Of a DNA stretch of 63,573 nt, positions 9,370 to 17,586 are shown piece by piece. A model generated the notes under the pieces. That model was not told the DNA's origin, ran no database searches, and worked only from the letters and a program-made list of their open reading frames with translations. Position 1 is the stretch's first letter, and every line of letters begins with the position of its first letter. Source of the stretch: Candidatus Woesearchaeota archaeon (GTDB lineage Archaea > Nanobdellota > Nanobdellia > Woesearchaeales > GW2011-AR4); the NCBI GenBank assembly GCA_016184145.1, contig JACPDF010000024.1:1-63573 (forward strand). The letters are read 5' to 3'. The translations under genes and the position numbers were made by a program.

Positions 9370-10581
9370 ATGCATCTGCCAAAGTATAATGCAAAAAACC
9401 ATCCTTTGTTTAATTGCGGCAATGTAAACTGCCCTATATGCGCCAAGGCTTATTCCCAAATCAGGATAAAGAAAAGGATTGTCAAGGAAAATTTTTCTAC
9501 CGATGCTGTTGCCCCGTTTGTTGGAAGGTATGGGTATCCTGCTGTAAATGTCGGAATACTGGCGCCTCCGTCTGAGGAAGAGGAGTCATGGCTTTATGAT
9601 GCCCCGAAATACTGGGCTGCAAACAATTTCCAGATACCCAGAATAGTTGATTTCAGGAGCTCTTTGATAAATTCAAGGGATAAGTTTGATATCAAGAAGA
9701 GGAGCAATTTTTTGGAGCTAAACCAGGAGGTAAGCATGGCTTCAATGCCTGTTGATGTGGACATTAATCTAAAGGGCAAGCCGCGCTTTAGGATAAATTA
9801 TGACAATTTAATGGCTCCTACAGGCCCCTATGCAGAGCTAAAAAAGGCCAGATTAACTGAGAATCCAAAAATCCACACAAAGGTTCAGAAAGTGCATTAT
9901 GACACAGACTTAAAGGCAAATGAGGCATTAGTCTATCTTTATGATAATAATTTTGATGAAAATTTCTTAAGCAGGATTTTAAGTGTAGGCGCATTGGGCG
10001 TTGGGAAAAACAGGAAGTTAGTTCCTACAAGATGGTCGATAACAGCAACTGATGATACACTGGGAAGGCATTTGATTAATGAAGTAAAAAAGCATAATCA
10101 GATTGATTATTCTGCCTTTTTCGGCAGCTATCTTGGAAATCATTACTTAATATTGTGTTTTCCCGATGTATGGAGCTATGAATTGTTTGAGACAACCGTT
10201 TCCAATCCTGAATATTACATGACTGACCATGAGTTTTATGACAGCAGGAAATATTATGCTGAGAACACAGCTGGAGGCTATTATACAGTAAGATTGGCAA
10301 TATTGGAAAAATTAAATGAAATAAAAAAACAAGGAAGTTGCTTGGCTTTGAGGTTCATCACTTCTGATTATACATTGCCTTTAGGAGTCTGGGTTACAAG
10401 GGAAGCGGCAAGGAATGCCATGTCCTCGAAAAGGATAGAATTTTCATCAAAGGAATTGATGCTTGAATATGCAAGGAAGCTAATTAAGAAAAGGTTTAAC
10501 TTGGATGCAGAAGTTTATTTAAGGCAAAGCAAGGTTTTAAGGAGTATTAATAACCAATCGAAACTAATACAATACCTGTAA
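9370..10581 (+). CDS. DNA repair protein NreA-like
   Basis: Cys motif CGNVNCPICAKAYSQIRIK, FVGRYGYPAVNVGILAPP block, C-terminal PIP-like QSKLIQYL; ATG at 9370 preferred over 9304. Confidence 0.85.
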   Translation: MHLPKYNAKNHPLFNCGNVNCPICAKAYSQIRIKKRIVKENFSTDAVAPFVGRYGYPAVNVGILAPPSEEEESWLYDAPKYWAANNFQIPRIVDFRSSLINSRDKFDIKKRSNFLELNQEVSMASMPVDVDINLKGKPRFRINYDNLMAPTGPYAELKKARLTENPKIHTKVQKVHYDTDLKANEALVYLYDNNFDENFLSRILSVGALGVGKNRKLVPTRWSITATDDTLGRHLINEVKKHNQIDYSAFFGSYLGNHYLILCFPDVWSYELFETTVSNPEYYMTDHEFYDSRKYYAENTAGGYYTVRLAILEKLNEIKKQGSCLALRFITSDYTLPLGVWVTREAARNAMSSKRIEFSSKELMLEYARKLIKKRFNLDAEVYLRQSKVLRSINNQSKLIQYL

Positions 10582-10607
10582 TAAAAATGCAAAAACAGCC
10601 ATTAGAA

Positions 10608-10622
10608 TCAAAATATTTAAAT
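10608..10622 (+). promoter_or_regulatory. TATA-box promoter for leucine-rich leader ORF
   Basis: AAATATTTAAATATG about 30 nt upstream of ATG 10651, spacing typical of leaderless archaeal transcripts. Confidence 0.6.
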
Positions 10623-10650
10623 ATGAATCATTAAATCTACATAAATTAAA

Positions 10651-10728
10651 ATGGCTGACAAAAGAATAAATAAAAATTCTGTATTGTCTTTGTTAGCTTT
10701 AAATCTATTGCTTCTGCTGTTGCTGTAA
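10651..10728 (+). CDS. Putative leucine-rich leader peptide (25 aa, 11 Leu, 7 terminal consecutive Leu)
   Basis: ATG GCT GAC AAA AGA ATA AAT AAA AAT TCT GTA TTG TCT TTG TTA GCT TTA AAT CTA TTG CTT CTG CTG TTG CTG TAA; located between a TATA box and a LeuA-family gene; absent from the ORF track because of size. Confidence 0.65.
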   Translation: MADKRINKNSVLSLLALNLLLLLLL

Positions 10729-10835
10729 GGCCCACCAAGAGTCGGTATATTCTTAATGGGTCTTGAATTTTGAGCTTGTCTGAGTTCTAGGATATGCTGG
10801 CGAAAAAAACATTGAAAAGATATTGGAGGATAAAA

Positions 10836-12530
10836 ATGATTGCATCAAAAGAGAGAAGGGAGCCTATTATATTTGACACAACTTTAAGGGAGGGTTTTCA
10901 GACACCGGGAGGAATAGGCGGATCTTTAGAGGAGAGGGTATATGCTGCCGCACTGATACAGAATTATGCTCACTGGGTTGAAATTGGAATGCCTGCTAAC
11001 AATGTTGATTATGACATTATAAGTGCCATAAGGGACAGATTTTTAGCTGAAAAATATCCAGTTGGACTTGCCGTTCTTGCAAGATGTGCGGATTTGGATG
11101 TAGAACGATCAGCAGAAGTTATGGCTAGTTATCCCAACAATTTGATACATTTGTTTGTTGGTACCTCTGATGAGCACAGAGCTGTGCGCTTCGGAGGTCA
11201 GGATAAAGACTATTATGCCCAAAAAATTTCAAAATATGTAGAAATGGCTGCCGCTAATCCTGTTTTCTTAAGGGTTATGTTTTCTCCAGAAGATTCCTAC
11301 AGGACATGGGCACAAGACCATGAAACTCTAATAAGATTTATTGAAGCAGCTAAAAAAGCTTATGATAGGGGAAATACAAAAGTTGGTAGGAAAGAGCCAG
11401 TAATATTTAATTTACCAGACACAGTCGGTGCCAGCACTGTTGAGGAGTTCTGCGGGGTGATAGAACATGTTCAGCAAGTATTTGGCAACGATGTTGAGTG
11501 GAGTGTGCACTGCCATAATGATAATCGCATGTCTCAAGCTCAGGCATTAACCGTATACGAAAGGTTTGGTGTTCCATGGATACAAACAACTTTTGCGCAG
11601 CTAGGAGAAAGGAATGGAATTGCAGCAACTGATTTAACAGTTAAAATCTTATCAGAGCGCGGCTATTTAAATGAACCAAGGATAACATCCTTAGACAATC
11701 TTAGATTGCTTGACCCCACCATGAATGCCATTATGTGGACATTAGGAAGAATGGTGCCAAAAGAGCATCTTGACAGGACAAACATTTCCACTGCCGGAAT
11801 CCACACAGATTTGGTTGTAAAAGACACATCTACATACCACATAAGGGGTGATAGGTATGGCTCACAAATTTATATAGAACTTGGACCAACATCGGGGAGC
11901 AAGCAGGTGATTGACGTATTAGAAAAAAATAGGTTTCCTTACACAAATGTTCCAAAAGAAGACATTGAAAAATTTACAGAACGATTAAAACATGAATCAA
12001 ATGCAGGAAAGTTTCCAATTTCTGAAACCCATATTCTTTATGAAGCACTCAAGGAATTTTTAAGATTTGAAGATGATGGACTGAAGGTTACTAAGTATAG
12101 ATCTATAACTAAATATGATGGTGTTGAATTGGTCGGCATAAGTGGTTCTATTGATGGTACTCCTTTTAGGAAAGTGCATAAAAGCAGAGGTCCAGTTGAA
12201 GCTGTCATGGAACTACTTAATGGTGTCATAAATGAGCATAGGGGCACAGATTCAGAAATAGCACTTGTAGATTACCTACCCTATATAGTTCCTATTATTG
12301 GAAAAGAATATCTAAATTGGGAAGTTGGGCAACGTCCTCAAATACCAAGAGAAGTAGGAAAACATGCACATCAAGGCGTTTACTTGATGTTCAGAAATGG
12401 CTCAGGAGTATACCAAGGATGGGCTAGGCACGAAAACAGTTCAAAAGCGCCAATTGATGCTGTAATTGATGGGATGACTAAAATGTATGCACTCCAGAAA
12501 TGGCAGAATCTTGCAAGACATTCGAAGTAA
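10836..12530 (+). CDS. 2-isopropylmalate synthase / homocitrate synthase family protein (LeuA-like)
   Basis: FDTTLREGFQTPG, NLPDTVGAS, HCHNDNRMSQAQAL motifs; C-terminal region resembling the regulatory domain; SD GGAGG at 10825-10829 before ATG 10836 (ORF track begins at 10794). Confidence 0.88.
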   Translation: MIASKERREPIIFDTTLREGFQTPGGIGGSLEERVYAAALIQNYAHWVEIGMPANNVDYDIISAIRDRFLAEKYPVGLAVLARCADLDVERSAEVMASYPNNLIHLFVGTSDEHRAVRFGGQDKDYYAQKISKYVEMAAANPVFLRVMFSPEDSYRTWAQDHETLIRFIEAAKKAYDRGNTKVGRKEPVIFNLPDTVGASTVEEFCGVIEHVQQVFGNDVEWSVHCHNDNRMSQAQALTVYERFGVPWIQTTFAQLGERNGIAATDLTVKILSERGYLNEPRITSLDNLRLLDPTMNAIMWTLGRMVPKEHLDRTNISTAGIHTDLVVKDTSTYHIRGDRYGSQIYIELGPTSGSKQVIDVLEKNRFPYTNVPKEDIEKFTERLKHESNAGKFPISETHILYEALKEFLRFEDDGLKVTKYRSITKYDGVELVGISGSIDGTPFRKVHKSRGPVEAVMELLNGVINEHRGTDSEIALVDYLPYIVPIIGKEYLNWEVGQRPQIPREVGKHAHQGVYLMFRNGSGVYQGWARHENSSKAPIDAVIDGMTKMYALQKWQNLARHSK

Positions 12531-12535
12531 CTCTT

Positions 12536-15064
12536 TTATTTTATTTTCCCCTTCATCTCTTCCAACTCCTCCAAAAACCTCTTTATTGTTTTTGTGATAT
12601 GTTCGGGCTGGGTCTGAAGCGTTTTTGAGATTTCTGCAAGAACGTCTCCTTTAAAAGTTACTTTTTTTGCTAATTTCAAGTCCTCTTTTGTCAGCTTGAT
12701 GCCTTTTTTGGCTGCTTTTCTTGCTTTTTTCCATACATTAAACAATTCCTGCACGCGGGAAGGAAGCTCATTTACCCCCACATCCAATAATTTTTCCGCT
12801 TCTTCCAATATTTTGTTTTTTTCCTCTAACTCCTTTTCAGCAGCTTTTCCTGCAGTAAACTCTATCCTTACGATGCTGTCGGATATTTTAGTTGATTTGA
12901 GGATTTTTATTTTTCCTGCTTCTGAAGTGTTATTTAGATGGGTGCCGCCGCATGCCTGCGTGTCCAAGCCTTTAATCTGGACAATCCTCAAATTCTTGCC
13001 CGGGACTGCGCCTCCTTGGTATATATTCATGCCGAATTTCTTCTCTGCTTCTGTCCTCGGATAGAATTTTTTTATTATCTCTGTCTTGGAATTTACAATT
13101 TTGTTGGCTTCGCTTTCTATCTTTTTTGTTTCTTCATCTGAAAGAGACTGGTAATGGGTTATGTCCAGAGTGGCTTTTTCCCTTGTTTTCTTTGCCCCTG
13201 CCTGATTAATATGATTTCCAAGCACCTTGCGGGCGGCTGTGCCTACTATATGGGTTGCGGTATGGTGCTGTGCGAGCTGTTTTCTCCTTTCTTTGTCAAT
13301 CTCAACAGCTACAATATCCCCCACTTTAAATGAAGGCTTATTTTTTAACACATGGACAATTATATTTCCCTGCTTGAAAATATCTGTTAATTCCTCATCA
13401 CTTATCTTTCCGGTGTCGTGCAGCTGCCCTCCTGAAGTTGGATAGGCGACGGTTTTGTCCAAAATCACATTGTTTCCAATTATTTTCAGCACTTTCCCTT
13501 TGCTTTCAGTTTTGAAAGGATCGTCGTAGTAGAGCGCCTCTGTTTCCTGTAGCCCTTCTAAATCGAGTTTTTCTTCTCTTTTTGTCTCGTGCTCCTGCCC
13601 TTGCTTTTCATGCATCTCAGAGACAAGGGCATAGAAATTATCCGGAACTTTGATTTTCTTTCCCATTTTTTCAGCTTCTTCCTTGACCAATTCAGGAGCA
13701 ATTCCCTGGCTGTCATACAAGGTTAATAATTTTTTCTCATTTATTTCTTCCTTGATTAATTTTGATATTATTGACTGGGTTTTTTGCTTTGTCTGCCCGT
13801 ATTTTCTCTTCTCAACATTTAAAATTTCATTGACTTCATTCAAATTTTCGCTTAATTCCGGATACAAGGGCTTCAAATACTGGGCATGCAAATTGCACAG
13901 CTCATTAAATTCAATTTTCCAGCTGTATTTGTCCATAAGAGACATCGCCCTCCTGAACAATACCCTTAGGTTATAGCCGCCGCCTACGTTAGAGGGCAAA
14001 GCCCCGTCTGAAAGAGCCACCAATAAAGCCCTCGAATGCTCCGCTATAGAATACAAAGCTGCTGATTCCAATATTTGTTTTTTTAATTCTTCTACATTGT
14101 ACCCTGTTTTTTCCGCTACAAGATTCCATGTCTTGTCTATATCCTCAACTTCGTCTATGTTAAGGTAAGAGGAGTATGGCAGGAATTTCCTCATAAGTTC
14201 AGAATCTATTTTTATTCCGGTTGCTTTTTTTAATTTTTCAACTACTGTTGGAAAGGTTGTTTCGTAGCTTGTTGGGCTTCCTTGGGTAAACCATGCGTTT
14301 CTTTCGTGCCCCATCCCCATATCAAGCACTTTTAAGCTTAATTCTTTGCTCCCAGATGGAGTTACTTCATAAAGCATGTAAACCTGGTTCCCAAGCTCCA
14401 AGCCGCGAGAAAAAAATTCCATGCACGGCCCAAAATTACCGCCGCCAGCCCATGCATCCTCATGGAACTTTATTTCCCCGTTTTTTAATCCCAAGCCTTG
14501 CTTAAGCCAGTTGTGTATATCCCTAAAGTGTCTTGCCTGCGACCATTCAGAAGGCTTCATAAAGGCATGCTGGCCGATCATGTCAAAGCACGAGTAATGG
14601 GCGCCGGTAATTCCGATATTGTCTATATCATTGAACCTTAAGCAGAGTTGAGGCACAACCAAAGGATTTGCCGGAGGCTCCACTTCTCCAGAAACTACAT
14701 AAGGCTGGAAATCGTAAATAGAGGCTTGCACAAAATCAGCATCTTGGCGCCAGCGGGCAGTAACGGGGTAGCGATTTATTGGCGTATATCCCCATTTTTT
14801 GAATAATGATGCGAATTCCTTCCAGACTCCGATATAATCAAGTTTTTTTGTTGCCGGCGTATTTCCAATAAACCTAAATCCGCCACTGCAAGAAGGATCT
14901 CCGCAGGCATCATCATCTACTACACTCCAAAAGAAAGTTCCGCATTTAGAGCATTTTTTCCTCTTGAAGCCCTCTTCTTTCAGGACAGAAGCCGCATAGT
15001 ACTTGTCAGGCTCTTTCGAAGCTTTTAATTTGAACTCTTTTTTAATTTCCTTGTCAGATTTCAT
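12536..15064 (-). CDS. alaS: Alanyl-tRNA synthetase (archaeal type)
   Basis: N-terminal KCSKCGTFFWSV zinc motif, editing domain HHTATHIV and CGGTHLNNTSE. Confidence 0.96.
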   Translation of the reverse strand: MKSDKEIKKEFKLKASKEPDKYYAASVLKEEGFKRKKCSKCGTFFWSVVDDDACGDPSCSGGFRFIGNTPATKKLDYIGVWKEFASLFKKWGYTPINRYPVTARWRQDADFVQASIYDFQPYVVSGEVEPPANPLVVPQLCLRFNDIDNIGITGAHYSCFDMIGQHAFMKPSEWSQARHFRDIHNWLKQGLGLKNGEIKFHEDAWAGGGNFGPCMEFFSRGLELGNQVYMLYEVTPSGSKELSLKVLDMGMGHERNAWFTQGSPTSYETTFPTVVEKLKKATGIKIDSELMRKFLPYSSYLNIDEVEDIDKTWNLVAEKTGYNVEELKKQILESAALYSIAEHSRALLVALSDGALPSNVGGGYNLRVLFRRAMSLMDKYSWKIEFNELCNLHAQYLKPLYPELSENLNEVNEILNVEKRKYGQTKQKTQSIISKLIKEEINEKKLLTLYDSQGIAPELVKEEAEKMGKKIKVPDNFYALVSEMHEKQGQEHETKREEKLDLEGLQETEALYYDDPFKTESKGKVLKIIGNNVILDKTVAYPTSGGQLHDTGKISDEELTDIFKQGNIIVHVLKNKPSFKVGDIVAVEIDKERRKQLAQHHTATHIVGTAARKVLGNHINQAGAKKTREKATLDITHYQSLSDEETKKIESEANKIVNSKTEIIKKFYPRTEAEKKFGMNIYQGGAVPGKNLRIVQIKGLDTQACGGTHLNNTSEAGKIKILKSTKISDSIVRIEFTAGKAAEKELEEKNKILEEAEKLLDVGVNELPSRVQELFNVWKKARKAAKKGIKLTKEDLKLAKKVTFKGDVLAEISKTLQTQPEHITKTIKRFLEELEEMKGKIK

Positions 15065-15131
15065 ACAGGCAAAGATTAGGGAACAATATAAAAATATTTA
15101 GGTTTTGGGTAAAGAAAAATTTTAGGATGGA

Positions 15132-15413
15132 TTATCTGTAACAGAGGGACAGTCCTTCAACTCTCCTATAATCCACTACAGCTGCTTCGTTTAATATAGT
15201 ATCTGCCCTACTTTCAATTCTCGCTGGCTCAATTTGCTTAAGAAGGGGATGACCAATGTCAGCAGCGCCTATGCCCAAAAAATTGTCCAAATTTTCCGGT
15301 CTGAAGTTCTTTTTGTGCTTTTCTTCAGTAGTTCGGGCTTCTACAGGATTGAGTGCATAATCGATTATTCTTTCTCCATTAATAGGACCAATATAAGGAA
15401 TAGCAATATCCAT
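15132..15413 (-). CDS. Hypothetical protein
   Basis: 93 aa ORF with AT-rich upstream region; no recognised family. Confidence 0.5.
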   Translation of the reverse strand: MDIAIPYIGPINGERIIDYALNPVEARTTEEKHKKNFRPENLDNFLGIGAADIGHPLLKQIEPARIESRADTILNEAAVVDYRRVEGLSLCYR

Positions 15414-15489
15414 TTTAGTTATAGATTAGGAGTTTTCATTAATTTATAAACCTTTCCTCGGTGCCAGCTTCATCCAGAATCAGGCAAGA

Positions 15490-15780
15490 TTACAGCTTAT
15501 AGACAACATCGTGCTCTCTAGCGTGCTCTTTTACCTTTAAGCCTATGCTCTGCCCTTTTTTCGCTTCCTGTATCTTGTCTTTCTCTATCTGCATGCTGTC
15601 AACTGTCTGGGTAAAGTCACTTGTAGCGCCTTTAACCCTTATCTTATCCCCTACCTTTAAAGCGCCGCTTACCTTAACTACAGCCACGCCGATGTTTGTA
15701 TAGTAGTGAGCAACTTTTCCTACTTCTTTACCTGCTTCCTTTTCTGCCGCTTTTTTCTTGGTTTTTTCCCCTTCAGCCAT
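15490..15780 (-). CDS. EF-Tu domain 2-like small protein (translation elongation factor-like)
   Basis: KVAHYYTNIGVAVVKVSGALKVGDKIRVKG...SMQIEKDKIQEAKKGQSIGLKV beta-barrel pattern; ATG at 15780 preferred. Confidence 0.75.
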   Translation of the reverse strand: MAEGEKTKKKAAEKEAGKEVGKVAHYYTNIGVAVVKVSGALKVGDKIRVKGATSDFTQTVDSMQIEKDKIQEAKKGQSIGLKVKEHAREHDVVYKL

Positions 15781-16032
15781 AAAAACCACCCAAATAGCCA
15801 TGAATCTGCCTTAGAATATAAAAATTTGTCGGAAATTCCTTGCATTCACTGGTAAAAATTATATAAACTTTTCCCCTGCGATTTTGACTCCAGCTTGTGC
15901 CGGGTACAGTAAAGTTAAGGGTGTTGCAACCAATATTCGTGAGTTAAGGAATGATAGTTTGTCACTTAATCTTACTTAACCCTTGTGCCGAAACATATTT
16001 AAAAGGACATTTAATCCAAATCAGTGCTAAAT

Positions 16033-16131
16033 GCCTCTGTAGCTTAGCAGGTAGAGCGTGCGGCTGTTATCTTACTTTTTAGAATTAAGCGAGAAACCGC
16101 AAGGTCGGCAGTTCGAGTCTGCCCAGAGGCG
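16033..16131 (+). tRNA. tRNA-Asn(GTT) with 26-nt intron at 37/38
   Basis: Acceptor GCCTCTG/CAGAGGC, anticodon stem TGCGG/CCGCA, loop CTGTTA[16070-16095]A, T-arm GGCAGTTCGAGTCTGCC. Confidence 0.93.
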
Positions 16132-16168
16132 TTTTTTCAGAACAATTCCTTGGAATTGAAATTCACTT

Positions 16169-16254
16169 GGGCCTGTAGTTCAGCCTGGTTAGAATGCTCG
16201 ACTGATAAATTTTTGGAAATCGAGTGGTCCTCAGTTCAAATCTGAGCAGGCCCA
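16169..16254 (+). tRNA. tRNA-Ile(GAT) with 11-nt intron at 37/38
   Basis: Acceptor GGGCCTG/CAGGCCC, anticodon stem CTCGA/TCGAG, loop CTGATA[16208-16218]A, T-arm CTCAGTTCAAATCTGAG. Confidence 0.92.
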
Positions 16255-16459
16255 TCATACTTTCGAACAAAGTGAGAAAGCCCTGAGGGCTGATAAGGGC
16301 AGACTGCCATTATGTGGAAATCTGTCCAGGCCCACCATTCTTATTGCCAAATTGCCAATTTCGAGAATTTTAAGATATTTTTAAAAACATTTTTTACTAC
16401 CCAAAAAGTTTAAATAGAAGTTGTTATTTTATAATAATTACTAATTAAAAGGTGGTATT

Positions 16460-17503
16460 TTGGTGAGAAAAGAGCTTTTTTTAGCGTTGATGGTTATTTC
16501 TATGTTTCTTATTAGCGCATGCGATGTATATAATACTCTTTATGTCAAGCAGCCTGCTATACAGGGAGAGGCTGTGGAGGTTCCTGAGGTCAATATAACA
16601 TTAGAGATTCCTGAAGAAGGGGCAATACCAGAGGAAGAAGCAAAGGAGATAGACGAGGAGATGGAGGCTGCTGAAGAAATTGAAGCAGGCATGGAAGAAA
16701 AGCCGGAAGCAGCAAATGTAATCATAGTTGCTGAGGGTGAAAAAGTAAGCTTAACTCCAAAAGCAGAAGACCCAGACAATGACAAATTGACATTCACTTT
16801 TACAAGCCCCTTGGACAGCAATGGGCAATGGCAGACAACTTATGGGGATGTGGGGGAGTATACAGTCACTATAACTGCAAGCGATGGAACATTAACAGCG
16901 AGCAAGGAAGTTTTAATCATAGTAAAAAAGAAAGAGGAGGCTCCTGTCTTTGAGAGATTTAAACCAATAGAAGCTGCAGTAGCGGTAGAGGAAACAGAAG
17001 CAGTTGATTTTGAGGTCGTTGCATCAGACCTTAACAAGGACGAGCTGTCATACGAATGGAAGCTTGATGGCGTTATGGTAGGGGATGAGGATTCTTATAC
17101 GTACCAGACAACATACGATGATTCTGGAAGCCATACTGTAAAAGCCAAAGTGACAGATCGAATGTTTGACACGGAGAAGATATGGGCTGTTACTGTGGAG
17201 AATGTGAATAGGAAGCCTGTGCTGGAAACAGTTGATGATATAAATGTAGAAGAAACAGACAGAGTTGTAATTGAGCTGAAGGCAAGCGATTCAGATGGGG
17301 ATGATGTAAGCTACAGCATAGATAACGAAAAGTTTTTGCAGGATGGAAATACATTCACATGGAAAACAACTTATGATGATGCTGGCGAGTATACATTTAC
17401 TGTAAGCGCATCTGACGGGGTGGACACAGCAAGCCAACAGGTAAAAGTCGCTGTTGAAAATGTAAACAGGCCGCCAATGATACTTGACATAGTGCAGAAA
17501 TAG
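16460..17503 (+). CDS. Secreted lipoprotein with PKD/cadherin-like repeat domains
   Basis: Signal peptide with lipobox LISAC; repeated DPDNDKLTFTF...WQTTYGDVGEYTVTITASDG units. Confidence 0.8.
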   Translation: MVRKELFLALMVISMFLISACDVYNTLYVKQPAIQGEAVEVPEVNITLEIPEEGAIPEEEAKEIDEEMEAAEEIEAGMEEKPEAANVIIVAEGEKVSLTPKAEDPDNDKLTFTFTSPLDSNGQWQTTYGDVGEYTVTITASDGTLTASKEVLIIVKKKEEAPVFERFKPIEAAVAVEETEAVDFEVVASDLNKDELSYEWKLDGVMVGDEDSYTYQTTYDDSGSHTVKAKVTDRMFDTEKIWAVTVENVNRKPVLETVDDINVEETDRVVIELKASDSDGDDVSYSIDNEKFLQDGNTFTWKTTYDDAGEYTFTVSASDGVDTASQQVKVAVENVNRPPMILDIVQK

Positions 17504-17586
17504 GTTTTCTTTTGCTGCACAGCGAGAAAATTAAAAATTTTCTCCGGGTTTGGTAAAGTTTTCACTCCGTTCAAATTGTATGAAAA

